DNA from: Glaciecola amylolytica
GTDB lineage: Bacteria > Bacteroidota > Bacteroidia > Flavobacteriales_D > Crocinitomicaceae
Assembly: GCA_003856375.1 (NCBI GenBank)
Contig: CP034120.1
Location: 2,914,001 to 2,978,000 of the forward strand
Direction: 5' to 3'
DNA length: 64,000 nt
Position 1 is the first letter of the stretch; every line of letters begins with the position of its first letter. Below the pieces are notes generated by a model. It was not told the origin of the DNA, ran no database searches, and was given only the letters and a program-made list of their open reading frames with translations. The position numbers and the translations under genes were made by a program. This document shows, piece after piece, positions 15,920-24,583 of this stretch.

Positions 15920-16615
15920 ATGAAACCATTCTGCGCATTACTCTTTCTGCTTGTTCTTTTGTCTGGATGCAGCGAACGGAAAAATAACCCGGATCGCAAA
16001 ACTATTCCAACCATTCAACAGGAAAAACAAAAACCGGAAGAAGAAAAAAAAGAGATTCAATACCGCGAATTTCAACCCGACACGGTTTCGGGAATTGCAT
16101 TAAAAGGCTTTGACACCGAAGCTTCCTATCAAATCAACTCCTTGTATTTTCTTATCGGGAATTATGAATATCCGGACGGAAAAATTGTTTATCCAAACAC
16201 CGAAGCTGATTGGGGAGACAGATTATTGGTATTAGATAACAAACGCCAAATTCGTTATCAATCAAAAGGATCCGGAGATTTGTATCTGTTCGAACCACAT
16301 TTTTATAAAAACCGACAGAACGACAAAATTTTCATCCTTTGTCAGGGAGCTTTCGAATACTATTGCGGAGCCGATGTTTTTTTGTTTGAGAATAAACAAA
16401 TCAAACACCTCGGAGTGATCGATCTTTCAGGAAAAGACATGGAAACAAGCCTGATTGATATTGTACAAATCAATGAAAACAACAACAACAAAACAGTTTT
16501 CTCTTTCAATTCAGATTCACTGATCTTCAGTCCCGGCGGGGAACAAGAATCCCTGATCAAAAACAACAATCTGCGTTACATTTACAATGGAAAGACATTT
16601 AAGTTTGTGAGATAA
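15920..16615 (+). CDS. Orphan lipoprotein
   Basis: 231 residues. The signal peptide ends LLLSGC with C17 as the likely lipid-attachment cysteine, followed by a polar, lysine/glutamate-rich tether. The remainder looks beta-rich (LYFLIGNYEYPDGKIVYP, DLYLFEPHFYKN). No family is recognised. It follows the beta-helix gene after 21 bp. Confidence 0.7.
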   Translation: MKPFCALLFLLVLLSGCSERKNNPDRKTIPTIQQEKQKPEEEKKEIQYREFQPDTVSGIALKGFDTEASYQINSLYFLIGNYEYPDGKIVYPNTEADWGDRLLVLDNKRQIRYQSKGSGDLYLFEPHFYKNRQNDKIFILCQGAFEYYCGADVFLFENKQIKHLGVIDLSGKDMETSLIDIVQINENNNNKTVFSFNSDSLIFSPGGEQESLIKNNNLRYIYNGKTFKFVR

Positions 16616-16661
16616 GAAAAAATAAAGAACTTTGCCTTTCACCTGAATGATTCTCAAATCA

Positions 16662-17210
16662 ATGAAAAAACAGATACTTTTCCTCCTGGTTCTCTTTGCC
16701 GGATTTCAAACACTTCTGGCGCAGGATAGTTTATACATCAAACCGTTTCTGAACAAGAAGGAATATCCCAATATCGACACCATTTACTACCAAAACATTC
16801 AATTTAAGGGAAAGATCGGATCTGAAGGCTGGATGATTATAGAGCGAAAGCTTTCAGAATCAAAAATTCTCCGGATCGAAGGATTAGAAGACGACCAGAT
16901 TGCTGAACATCGAATCGGAGTCTGGAAATATTATCGAAAAGATCTGACTCTGGAAGGAATTGACACTATTTTTCATGAAAACGGAGTACGTGGCGGTTCT
17001 CAATCGTTCTATTCCAAATCCGGGAAATTGCAAAGTTATGTTATCCATACTCGCAAAACCGAAATTTATCCGAAAGGGATTGTGACCGACAGAAAGATAG
17101 AATCAGAATCCTCTGCTGAGTTTATACAGTACGATTATTCTAAAAAAGGAAAACTGACCCGAAAGAGAATCTGGATTGGTAAAAAACTCACTTTTGATGA
17201 GAAGTACTGA
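16662..17210 (+). CDS. Secreted protein with MORN-like (YwqK-type) repeats
   Basis: 182 residues from the ATG at 16662, chosen because MKKQILFLLVLFAGFQTLLAQ is a clean signal peptide; an ATG five codons earlier is in frame. RIGVWKYYRKD, FHENGVRGGSQSFYSKSGKLQSY and FIQYDYSKKGKLTRKR are degenerate repeats of the MORN/YwqK kind that pair an aromatic with an N/S-G-K-L turn. This is a small relative in style of the large protein at 60917. The function is unknown. Confidence 0.65.
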   Translation: MKKQILFLLVLFAGFQTLLAQDSLYIKPFLNKKEYPNIDTIYYQNIQFKGKIGSEGWMIIERKLSESKILRIEGLEDDQIAEHRIGVWKYYRKDLTLEGIDTIFHENGVRGGSQSFYSKSGKLQSYVIHTRKTEIYPKGIVTDRKIESESSAEFIQYDYSKKGKLTRKRIWIGKKLTFDEKY

Positions 17211-17252
17211 GCAATCCAATAGTAATAGAAAACTTAACTAAAAGCACATTCA

Positions 17253-17867
17253 ATGAACTTTCTAAAAAAACTGTTTAAAGCAAAATCCGAAGATGATCAC
17301 GTCACTCCGAGAAATTACCTCATCATTACATTGAACGACAAAATCATGCCTGTCGACAGAGGTGACGTTTATGAAGATCCATTGGATGAATTCATACAAC
17401 AAGCAGGAATCGGTGAAGTATGCGGCGGCGGCACGATGCAGCAGGCATCAGGAGAGATTGATTTTTGTAATGTGGATATTCAGCTTTATTCTGATGGAAT
17501 CGATGAAAAACAACTCATCCAATTACAAGAAAAATCAGAAGAATTAGGTGCTCCGAAAGGTTCTTTCATTTCCTTGCAAAGGGATCAGCAAAAAATAATG
17601 ATTGGTAAAAAAGAAGGACTTGCAATTTATTTAGATGGTGTAAACCTGGATAATGAGGTGTACGAAAATTGTGATTCAAATTTTGTGGTAGATGAAATTC
17701 GAAAAAGAATTAATGACATATCTGAAATTGTCCGCTTTTGGGAATCTGATACTGAAACAGCTCTCTATTTCTACTCCGACTCATTTGAAGAAATGAAATC
17801 GGCAATTCAGGATTTCGTAGAAACCTATCCTTTATGTAAAAATGCCCGGATTGAGCGTATCGCATAG
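17253..17867 (+). CDS. Hypothetical cytoplasmic protein
   Basis: 204 residues, no signal peptide. The fold looks alpha/beta with two halves, each with a strand followed by an amphipathic helix: IDFCNVDIQLYS...EKQLIQLQEKSEEL and ALYFYSDSFEEMKSAIQDFVE. CGGGTMQQASGE (about 58-69) is the most distinctive motif. I do not recognise the family. Neighbours are a secreted protein and a membrane protein. Confidence 0.65.
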   Translation: MNFLKKLFKAKSEDDHVTPRNYLIITLNDKIMPVDRGDVYEDPLDEFIQQAGIGEVCGGGTMQQASGEIDFCNVDIQLYSDGIDEKQLIQLQEKSEELGAPKGSFISLQRDQQKIMIGKKEGLAIYLDGVNLDNEVYENCDSNFVVDEIRKRINDISEIVRFWESDTETALYFYSDSFEEMKSAIQDFVETYPLCKNARIERIA

Positions 17868-17912
17868 GTTCATCATGAAGGATTAAAAATTACCCGAACC
17901 ATTGCACTAACG

Positions 17913-18524
17913 ATGATCAAAAGTTGGATTTCTACCAATAAAAAGAAAGATTCGGTTTTCATTTATGATGACTTGCTATATTATGGAAAGCTCCAATTTT
18001 CCGCACAGTCTGAAATTCTTGATCAACAGGAAATCACACGTGAACTGGCTTCCATTCCACTGTCTTATTTGAAACGGGTTCAACTAAATCACAAAACAAA
18101 AGTCACCATTCTTGAATACGGAAAAAATTCCGATCTCTCCATACTCATCCGTTGGGAAAACCAAGACCAGATGAAAGAATTCAAGGATTTCATGTTGAAT
18201 CACTATTCCGGAGCATTCATTTTACCACACGAAGAAAAGGCAGCTTCAACTACTCAAAAACCAGTATTTGCAATGATTGCCATTGTGGTCGTTTATGTCA
18301 TTGTTCTTGCTGCCGGTACTTGGTCATCCTCAGCTAGTTACTCGTCTAACCTGAGAACAGATAAAATTAATGCATTAATCGCTTTGTTTCAGGCAATTGC
18401 GTCTTTAGGTCCGCTAACCGTTACGATTATATTTGTCTTGCTTTTTCTGATCGCATTGAATGCTTTTTTCAGAGCCCGTAACAAAAATGAACATTTGACA
18501 ATCATTCACTTAAAAGCCGATTAA
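17913..18524 (+). CDS. Hypothetical membrane protein
   Basis: 203 residues. The soluble N-terminal region (1-110) has PH-like alternation (LLYYGKLQFSAQ, LSILIRWENQDQMKEFKDFML). Two membrane helices follow at about 113-135 (AMIAIVVVYVIVLAAGTW) and 168-188 (VTIIFVLLFLIALNAFF). No known domain is recognised. It follows the preceding gene by 45 bp. Confidence 0.65.
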   Translation: MIKSWISTNKKKDSVFIYDDLLYYGKLQFSAQSEILDQQEITRELASIPLSYLKRVQLNHKTKVTILEYGKNSDLSILIRWENQDQMKEFKDFMLNHYSGAFILPHEEKAASTTQKPVFAMIAIVVVYVIVLAAGTWSSSASYSSNLRTDKINALIALFQAIASLGPLTVTIIFVLLFLIALNAFFRARNKNEHLTIIHLKAD

Positions 18525-18694
18525 TGTTGAAAAGCAATGTCGGGTAATATAATACACCATAATTATCCCTCGGAATCTATCTTATCCGGATCACAGCACA
18601 TAAAACGCAATAAATAAACCATTCAGCCTATTTTTTGGGAGAGAATTCATGGAGGTTTCATACTTTTAGTATGTATTCAAAAAAGATCTTCGCT

Positions 18695-20503
18695 ATGAAA
18701 CAAATCGTTACCCTTTTACTCACAACCACTTGCATTTTAGCTGCTTCTGCTCAAACAAAGGAGAAAAAACCGGATTATGCCAAAAGACTTGCCGGAATCG
18801 AAAAAGAACTTGAAAAAGTGCTTGGCGACCAAAAAGCAGTCGGATTTTCCGTAGCCGTCGTTTACAAAGACAAAGTACTCATGAGTAAGGGATTCGGCTA
18901 CCGCGATCTGGAAAACAAAAAACCGGTTACTCCGAATACCCTTTTTGCAATCGGTTCATCCAGTAAAGCCTTCACTGCTGCGGTTCTTGGACAATTGGAA
19001 AAAGAAGAAAAACTAAAACTGGACGATTTGGCAACCAAGCATTTGCCGCAATTAAGTTTCAAATACGACTACATGAATACCGGAATCACAATCCGCGATA
19101 TGATGTGCCACCGAACGGGGCTTTCCCGTTTCGATTATTCCTGGTATTTGTTCAATACGGCAAACAGAGACAGCCTGATCGAACGTGTAAAATACATGGA
19201 ACCGAATATGAAATTGCGTGAAAAGTGGCAGTATAACAACTGGATGTTTCTCGCACAAGGAATGATTGCAGAGAAAATAACTGAGAAAACCTGGGAACAA
19301 AACATTCAGGAACGTTTTTTTTCTCCGTTGAATATGACGCACAGTAATACCGATATTAATCTGGTGAAAAAAGATGCGGATGCTTCCCTTCCTTATTCAT
19401 TCGACGGAAAGATGAATATTAAGAAGGTTGACTATTACAACATCAACGGAATGGGGCCTGCGGGAAGTATCAACTCGTGCGCAAATGACATGGCAAACTG
19501 GGTTTCAACCTGGGTAATGGGAGGAAAATTCAAAGATCAGGAAATCATTCCGGCTTCTTACCTGAAAGCAGCATCCAGTTCTCAGATGATTGTTGGCGGC
19601 GGACGTCCCGGAGAACATGCCGACATTCAATTCAGCACTTACGGATTGGGTTGGTTTATGGAATCATACCGCGGCCATTATTTGGTAGAACACGGTGGAA
19701 ATATCGACGGATTTTCTGCAAACGTGGCATTTTATCCAAGCGATTCCATCGGAATTGTGGTATTGGTAAACCAAAATGGTTCGGCAGTACCAGAAATTGT
19801 TCGCAGTATGATTTCAGACAGATTGTTTGCCCTGACTCCGATTCCGTGGAATGCCGATGCGAAAAAAGAATTGGATGAAATGACGAAAGCAGTATCCGAA
19901 ATAACTAAAAACACCGATTCTCTTCAGGTTAAAAACACCAAACCGTCTCATCCGTTGAAAGATTATACCGGATATTATTCCAATCCTGCTTTTTGCAATT
20001 TCACACTCGTTTTGGAGAATGATACGCTTAAAACAACACTTGCAGGAGAAAAAGTTTGGTTTAAGCACTACCATTACGATGTGTTTTCAATGGAATCAGT
20101 TGAAAAAAGCGACAACCTGGAAGACGATTCCAAATTCCTGATCAATTTCGCGGGTTCAAGCGACGGAAAGATTGAAAGTGTTTCCATGCAGCTGGATGAA
20201 CCGGGGAAAAACACCGTATTTACACGCAGCAACCCGAAAGTAAATGTCTCGGGTGATGAATTGGCAAAATATGTCGGAGATTATGATTTGCAGGGACAAA
20301 CGATCAAGATTTACCTGAAAGGAAAAACACTGATGCTTCTTGTTCCGGGACAACCGGATTACGAAACCATATCGGTTGGAAACGATACCTTCGATTTTGT
20401 TATTGTTAAGGGCTACAGTCTGAAGTTCACCCTTGAAAACGGGAAAGCAACAACTGTAACCATTATACAGCCAAACGGAAATTTTACTGCTAAACGCAAA
20501 TAA
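18695..20503 (+). CDS. Secreted serine hydrolase, class C beta-lactamase-like
   Basis: 602 residues from the ATG at 18695, where the signal peptide MKQIVTLLLTTTCILAASAQ begins; upstream in-frame ATGs would bury it. The catalytic SxxK is S88-K91 (IGSSSKAF), YNN is at 180-182, and VEHGG replaces KTG. The C-terminal 200 residues form two beta-rich lobes of the DUF3471 kind (DYTGYYSNPAF, KYVGDYDLQGQ). Such proteins are usually peptidases or esterases acting on D-amino-acid peptides or small esters, not antibiotic resistance enzymes. The next gene starts 5 bp later, so the two probably share a transcript. Confidence 0.85.
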   Translation: MKQIVTLLLTTTCILAASAQTKEKKPDYAKRLAGIEKELEKVLGDQKAVGFSVAVVYKDKVLMSKGFGYRDLENKKPVTPNTLFAIGSSSKAFTAAVLGQLEKEEKLKLDDLATKHLPQLSFKYDYMNTGITIRDMMCHRTGLSRFDYSWYLFNTANRDSLIERVKYMEPNMKLREKWQYNNWMFLAQGMIAEKITEKTWEQNIQERFFSPLNMTHSNTDINLVKKDADASLPYSFDGKMNIKKVDYYNINGMGPAGSINSCANDMANWVSTWVMGGKFKDQEIIPASYLKAASSSQMIVGGGRPGEHADIQFSTYGLGWFMESYRGHYLVEHGGNIDGFSANVAFYPSDSIGIVVLVNQNGSAVPEIVRSMISDRLFALTPIPWNADAKKELDEMTKAVSEITKNTDSLQVKNTKPSHPLKDYTGYYSNPAFCNFTLVLENDTLKTTLAGEKVWFKHYHYDVFSMESVEKSDNLEDDSKFLINFAGSSDGKIESVSMQLDEPGKNTVFTRSNPKVNVSGDELAKYVGDYDLQGQTIKIYLKGKTLMLLVPGQPDYETISVGNDTFDFVIVKGYSLKFTLENGKATTVTIIQPNGNFTAKRK

Positions 20504-20508
20504 ACCAA

Positions 20509-21312
20509 ATGATTCGATTTGTCTCATTAACAATACTTTTTTTCTTGTGCGGAAGTCATGGGGCTTCTGCACAGGAGAATGCACTTCAGAAAAAAGAGCA
20601 GGAACTCATTCGGATCTATCAAAAAATCTCCGATTTCTATCATGGAGATTCGGATTCTCTGGTTTATTACAGCAATTTGTTCTCTTCCGAATTACATACC
20701 GTGGTTGCACGATATGGCGGAACATTGGAATACCCTTTCAAAGCACTGATCGACGAACGTGCTTGTTATGTGAAGACTTCCAAAGACGGTTTGTTCCGGA
20801 TTTACAGCTGGGATTCACAATTGGGAGGAACGATGCGTTTCTTCAACGTCCTTTATCAATACAAAATTGGCACTTCAACCAAAACGGAATTCATTCAATT
20901 GGAAGAAGGCGATCCGGCCTGGTTTTGCTCCGACATTTTCAGTTTGAAAACTAAAAAAACCACGTATTATCTGGCCATCACCAACAGTATTTATTCTTCC
21001 AAAGATATCAACCAATCCATCAAGGCCTTCCAATTTTCCGGTAAAGGATTAAATGACAGCATTGTACTTATGAAAACGGATTCCGGATTGGAAAATTCGT
21101 TGAGTTTGTCATACGATTTCTTCAGTGTGGTGGATCGTCCCGAAAGACCGGTTGCCGTTATCAGATACGACTCGAAGAAAAAGATCATTTCGGTTTCTGA
21201 AACCAATGACAAAGACGAGATCATTCCCGGCTATAAGCAGTATGTTTTCGATGGAAATTATTTCGTGCCACAAGTTTCCAAAACTAAAAAGAAGCGTCAA
21301 AACACACATTGA
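20509..21312 (+). CDS. Secreted hypothetical protein
   Basis: 267 residues with a signal peptide ending GASAQ (about 22). The body contains a helical start (LQKKEQELIRIYQKISDF) and beta-strand-like segments (LFRIYSWDSQLGGTMRFFNVLYQY), with a basic C-terminus (KTKKKRQ). The family is not recognised. It is tightly linked to the serine hydrolase gene (5-bp gap). Confidence 0.65.
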   Translation: MIRFVSLTILFFLCGSHGASAQENALQKKEQELIRIYQKISDFYHGDSDSLVYYSNLFSSELHTVVARYGGTLEYPFKALIDERACYVKTSKDGLFRIYSWDSQLGGTMRFFNVLYQYKIGTSTKTEFIQLEEGDPAWFCSDIFSLKTKKTTYYLAITNSIYSSKDINQSIKAFQFSGKGLNDSIVLMKTDSGLENSLSLSYDFFSVVDRPERPVAVIRYDSKKKIISVSETNDKDEIIPGYKQYVFDGNYFVPQVSKTKKKRQNTH

Positions 21313-21403
21313 AACCCGTTTTACACATTTTTTAATTGCTGGGCAATTCTTTTATTCCTATTTTCAAGTTATTAATTTTACCACTTTTAATACTGATACA
21401 GAA

Positions 21404-21814
21404 ATGACAAAAGAAATTTGGCTCAATTTGCCTGTCAGGGATGTAGAAGCATCCAAAGCTTTCTTCACAGCAATCGGATTTACACCCAAGCCGGAGCAAT
21501 CTTCTCCGGGAGAAAGAGCATGCTTTCAGGCAGGAAAAACAATCGTCATGTTATTTGCAGATTCCATTTTTAAACACATCAATGGTGGTTTGGAAATGAA
21601 CGACACAAAAAGTACGGCTCAAATCCTCATTTCCTTTGATGCGGAAAGCACTGCTGAGATTGACGAATTGGCACAAAAAGTGAAACAAGCCGGCGGAAAT
21701 GTGTTTTCAGAGCCCGCAGAAAACCAGGGCTGGATGTACGGATTTGCCTTTGCAGATTTGGATGGTCACCGTTGGAACGGGTTGTACATGGATTTTTCGA
21801 AATTGAACGCTTAA
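21404..21814 (+). CDS. VOC (glyoxalase/bleomycin-resistance fold) protein
   Basis: 136 residues from the ATG at 21404; the frame stays open upstream into the previous gene, but the domain begins here. IWLNLPVRDVEASKAFFTAIGF starts the first beta-alpha-beta-beta-beta module. VKQAGGNVFSEPAENQGWMYGFAFADLDGHRWNGLYMD ends the second. This resembles the PhnB/YaeR-like lactoylglutathione-lyase relatives. The metal ligands of true glyoxalase I are only partly present, so the reaction is unknown. Confidence 0.8.
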   Translation: MTKEIWLNLPVRDVEASKAFFTAIGFTPKPEQSSPGERACFQAGKTIVMLFADSIFKHINGGLEMNDTKSTAQILISFDAESTAEIDELAQKVKQAGGNVFSEPAENQGWMYGFAFADLDGHRWNGLYMDFSKLNA

Positions 21815-21840
21815 AAGTATTCTAAACAACTATCAATTAC

Positions 21841-22887
21841 ATGCGATTTTTCTTCTTTGTTTTAACCTGTTTCATCTTAACGGGATGTATTAAAAAGAAC
21901 CTTTTAAATCCGGAGGCTGATATTTTATCCTTTCAATTAAATAGTTCTGAAATTACAGCCAATACGGTTATTGATGAATCATCCAGAAAAATATTCATTT
22001 ATCTCAACACAGATTCATATCAAAACGGGGTAACTCCCCTTATTGAAATCACTAAAGGTGCCGCCGTTTCACCCGCTTCCGGAACACATATCACATTTGA
22101 CGAGCCAGTTTACTATACCGTTACTTCAGAATCGGGAGCAAACAAAAAAGTTTACGAAATCGTAGTCGTACGGATCGGAGACTGGTATTTCAATTTCGAA
22201 AACTGGGGAATTAATTCCAGCGATCAGTATGAATATCCGATCGAACCCAATGGAATTCAAATCTGGTCTTCCGCAAATGCAGGAGCTGCGCTTGCTGGTG
22301 TTAGCCAAAATCCGGACTCCTACCCGACCAAATCCACTCCCGACGGATTAAACGGAACCAAGGGAGCAAAAATGACTACACTTCCGGGAACTCCCTTATC
22401 AGTAATTTTGGGAATCCACATTATTCCCGGTTCAATTTTCCTCGGGAATTTCAATACGACCAGTGCTATTCTGAATCCTCCGAAAGCAACGGAATTCGGA
22501 CAACCTTATGAGGAAAAACCAGCTCGGTTCAGTGGTTATTACAAATACACTCCCGGACCTCTTTTCCTGGATGAAAACGGAGCGATTGTTGCTTCCGAAA
22601 CAGATAAATGTTCGATTTACGCCGTTTTCTACAATGGTCCGAATCGTTTGGACGGATCAAATATCAATACTTCTCCTCAGGTAATTGCCAGAGCAACCTT
22701 ACCCAACGGGATTCAAACCAACGGGTTTGTTCATTTTGATATTCCCTTCACATTCGCTCCGGGCGTAGCCATCGGAAGCAATACCATGCTGGCAATTGTG
22801 GCTTCTTCCAGCCATCAGGGAGATCAATACCGCGGAGCAATCGGAAGCGAGTTAATCATTGACAGTTTAAGAATTATACCTGAATGA
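21841..22887 (+). CDS. PCMD-domain lipoprotein
   Basis: 348 residues. The lipoprotein signal ends ILTGC with C16. A short Ig-like N-terminal module (about 30-115: ILSFQLNSSEITANTVID ... NKKVYEIVVVRIGDWYFNFENWG) precedes the putative carbohydrate metabolism domain (PCMD, about 115-348). The latter has the typical IWSSANAGAALAGV, GTKGAKMTTLPG, ARFSGYYKYTPGP and DGSNINTSPQVIARATL motifs. It is anchored in the outer membrane. PCMD proteins are typical of Bacteroidetes and are thought to bind glycans. The ATGA junction overlaps the next gene by 4 bp, so the two are coupled. Confidence 0.88.
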   Translation: MRFFFFVLTCFILTGCIKKNLLNPEADILSFQLNSSEITANTVIDESSRKIFIYLNTDSYQNGVTPLIEITKGAAVSPASGTHITFDEPVYYTVTSESGANKKVYEIVVVRIGDWYFNFENWGINSSDQYEYPIEPNGIQIWSSANAGAALAGVSQNPDSYPTKSTPDGLNGTKGAKMTTLPGTPLSVILGIHIIPGSIFLGNFNTTSAILNPPKATEFGQPYEEKPARFSGYYKYTPGPLFLDENGAIVASETDKCSIYAVFYNGPNRLDGSNINTSPQVIARATLPNGIQTNGFVHFDIPFTFAPGVAIGSNTMLAIVASSSHQGDQYRGAIGSELIIDSLRIIPE

Positions 22888-23666
22888 ACATGAAGTATTC
22901 AATCGTACATATCTCATTGCTTTTGATTCTTTGCTTCCAGGTTCAGGCACAGGAAAAGGAAAAACAGAGAGTCCATCCCTTTGAGTCCAAAAAATTCACG
23001 CACAGTATTGTGTTCGGTTTAAACGTCGGTGCTGTCACTCCCACTTCACTTCCTGCAAATATCCGGAAGATCAATCATTACAATCCTGAGTTTTGTCCGT
23101 CTTTCGGATACGAATTACTTCATCATTTCACCAAGGAATGGAGCATTGGAGTGAGTGCAAAAATAGATTATAAAGGAATGATTATCACGGACAGTGTGGC
23201 TTATTATCACACTTCGATCCAACAGGAAAGCGACGGACAAACTTCCAGTTTCGAAGGCGATTTTACGGGAACCAATTATACCAAAGTACGCAACGTTTAT
23301 TTTAGCTTACCGGTTTATGCCGTTTGGACTCCTTCCGAACGTTGGTTTCTAAGACTAGGTGCATACGTGGCTTACAGATGGGATGGAAAATTCAACGGCA
23401 GTGTTTCTGACGGCTATATCCGAAAAGGAAATTCCCTGGGTGAAAAGGTACTGATCGATCACGCAACCTTTGATTTTTCAGATCAGCAAGAACGATGGGA
23501 TCTGGGAATTGACGGAGGAGCAGGAATCTTTTTGGGGAAACGCTGGAGTATTCAAGCCAATTTACAATGGGGATTGCGTCCTGTCTTTCCCTCGGATTTT
23601 ACAGGTATGAATTTCAAGATGTATAACATCTTTGCAAACGTAGGCGCAGCATTGCGAATCCTATGA
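22884..23666 (+). CDS. Outer-membrane beta-barrel protein paired with the PCMD lipoprotein
   Basis: 260 residues. The signal peptide ends VQAQ (about 20). Alternating aromatic beta-strands follow, as in small outer-membrane barrels (IVFGLNVGAVTPTS, WSIGVSAKIDYKGM, WFLRLGAYVAYRWDG, WSIQANLQWGLRPVF, MYNIFANVGAALRIL), and the protein ends in a hydrophobic strand. Translational coupling to the upstream PCMD lipoprotein suggests a two-part surface assembly. What it transports or displays is unknown. Confidence 0.8.
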   Translation: MNMKYSIVHISLLLILCFQVQAQEKEKQRVHPFESKKFTHSIVFGLNVGAVTPTSLPANIRKINHYNPEFCPSFGYELLHHFTKEWSIGVSAKIDYKGMIITDSVAYYHTSIQQESDGQTSSFEGDFTGTNYTKVRNVYFSLPVYAVWTPSERWFLRLGAYVAYRWDGKFNGSVSDGYIRKGNSLGEKVLIDHATFDFSDQQERWDLGIDGGAGIFLGKRWSIQANLQWGLRPVFPSDFTGMNFKMYNIFANVGAALRIL

Positions 23667-23701
23667 GTTAACTCGTTTTACTAACAATTACAAGATAGAT
23701 A

Positions 23702-24505
23702 ATGAACACACAAATAAATCAAATACAAAAAAGTCTGGAAGCGGTTCGTTCCGAGGTTGTAAATCACCCGAGCTATCCTGCGATTCAGTCTATTGAAGAT
23801 ATCCGCGTATTTATGGAGCACCATATTTACGCCGTTTGGGACTTTATGTCGCTTCTAAAAGCTTTGCAAAACCAATTGACTTGTACGCAAGTTCCCTGGT
23901 TTCCGGTCGGATCTGCAGAAGTTCGTTACCTCATCAACGAAATTGTTTGTGGTGAAGAATCGGATCTGGCATCAGAAGAAGACGTGAAAAACGGAGAGGG
24001 AATCCGTAAAAGTCACTTCGAATTGTATCTGGAAGCAATGGCACAAACAGGTGCTTCAAGAGCAGGAATTGATGCTTTGTTTCATGAAATTCAGCAAGGA
24101 AAAACGGTGGAGCAGGCAATTGATTCGGTAAATATTCCGGAAGCTGCCAAACGCTTTCTGCGCTTTACGTTTGAAGTGATCGCAACAAACAAGCCGCATA
24201 TCATTGCTGCTGTTTTCACCTTCGGAAGAGAAGATTTGATTCCGAACATGTTTCACAACATCGTAAGTGATCTGAACGTCAAATTCCCTACTCAGCTTAT
24301 TACGTTCAAGTTTTATCTGGACCGGCACATTGAAGTAGATGGTGACCATCACAGTCATCTGGCACTGCAAATGGTGAGCGAATTATGTGGAAATGATCCT
24401 GTTAAATGGGAAGAAGCCGGACGCTATTCTGTCAAGTCGCTGGAAATGCGAAAACAACTCTGGGACGGCGTGATGGAAAGTATTCAGAAACATCAAACAG
24501 CATAA
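23702..24505 (+). CDS. DUF3050 protein, haem-oxygenase-like fold
   Basis: 267 residues, all helical. Typical DUF3050 segments are HPSYPAIQSIEDIRVFMEHHIYAVWDFMSLLKALQ (about 21-55), FPVGSAEVRYLINEIVCGEESD and YLDRHIEVDGDHHSHLALQMV. The conserved histidines and glutamates (MEHH, EIV.GEESD, HIEVDGDHH) resemble the metal ligands of haem-oxygenase-like diiron or TenA-type proteins. No biochemical role is fixed. It is a single gene with a strong terminator 6 bp after its stop. Confidence 0.82.
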   Translation: MNTQINQIQKSLEAVRSEVVNHPSYPAIQSIEDIRVFMEHHIYAVWDFMSLLKALQNQLTCTQVPWFPVGSAEVRYLINEIVCGEESDLASEEDVKNGEGIRKSHFELYLEAMAQTGASRAGIDALFHEIQQGKTVEQAIDSVNIPEAAKRFLRFTFEVIATNKPHIIAAVFTFGREDLIPNMFHNIVSDLNVKFPTQLITFKFYLDRHIEVDGDHHSHLALQMVSELCGNDPVKWEEAGRYSVKSLEMRKQLWDGVMESIQKHQTA

Positions 24506-24510
24506 CATTA

Positions 24511-24546
24511 AAAAGACTCCACCAGGCTTATCCAGTGGAGTCTTTT
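24511..24546 (+). terminator. Rho-independent terminator of the DUF3050 gene
   Basis: AAAAGACTCCAC (24511-24522) and GTGGAGTCTTTT (24535-24546) are perfect 12-bp arms around a 12-nt loop. The A/T flanks make it usable from both strands between convergent genes. Confidence 0.88.
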
Positions 24547-24583
24547 CTTATTGATCTCTCTGATTTGTTTTGTAAAATTTCGT

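Noticed and set aside
18695-20503. Beta-lactamase conferring antibiotic resistance
   Set aside because: KTG is replaced by VEHGG and a DUF3471-like C-terminus is present; this is the general serine hydrolase family.
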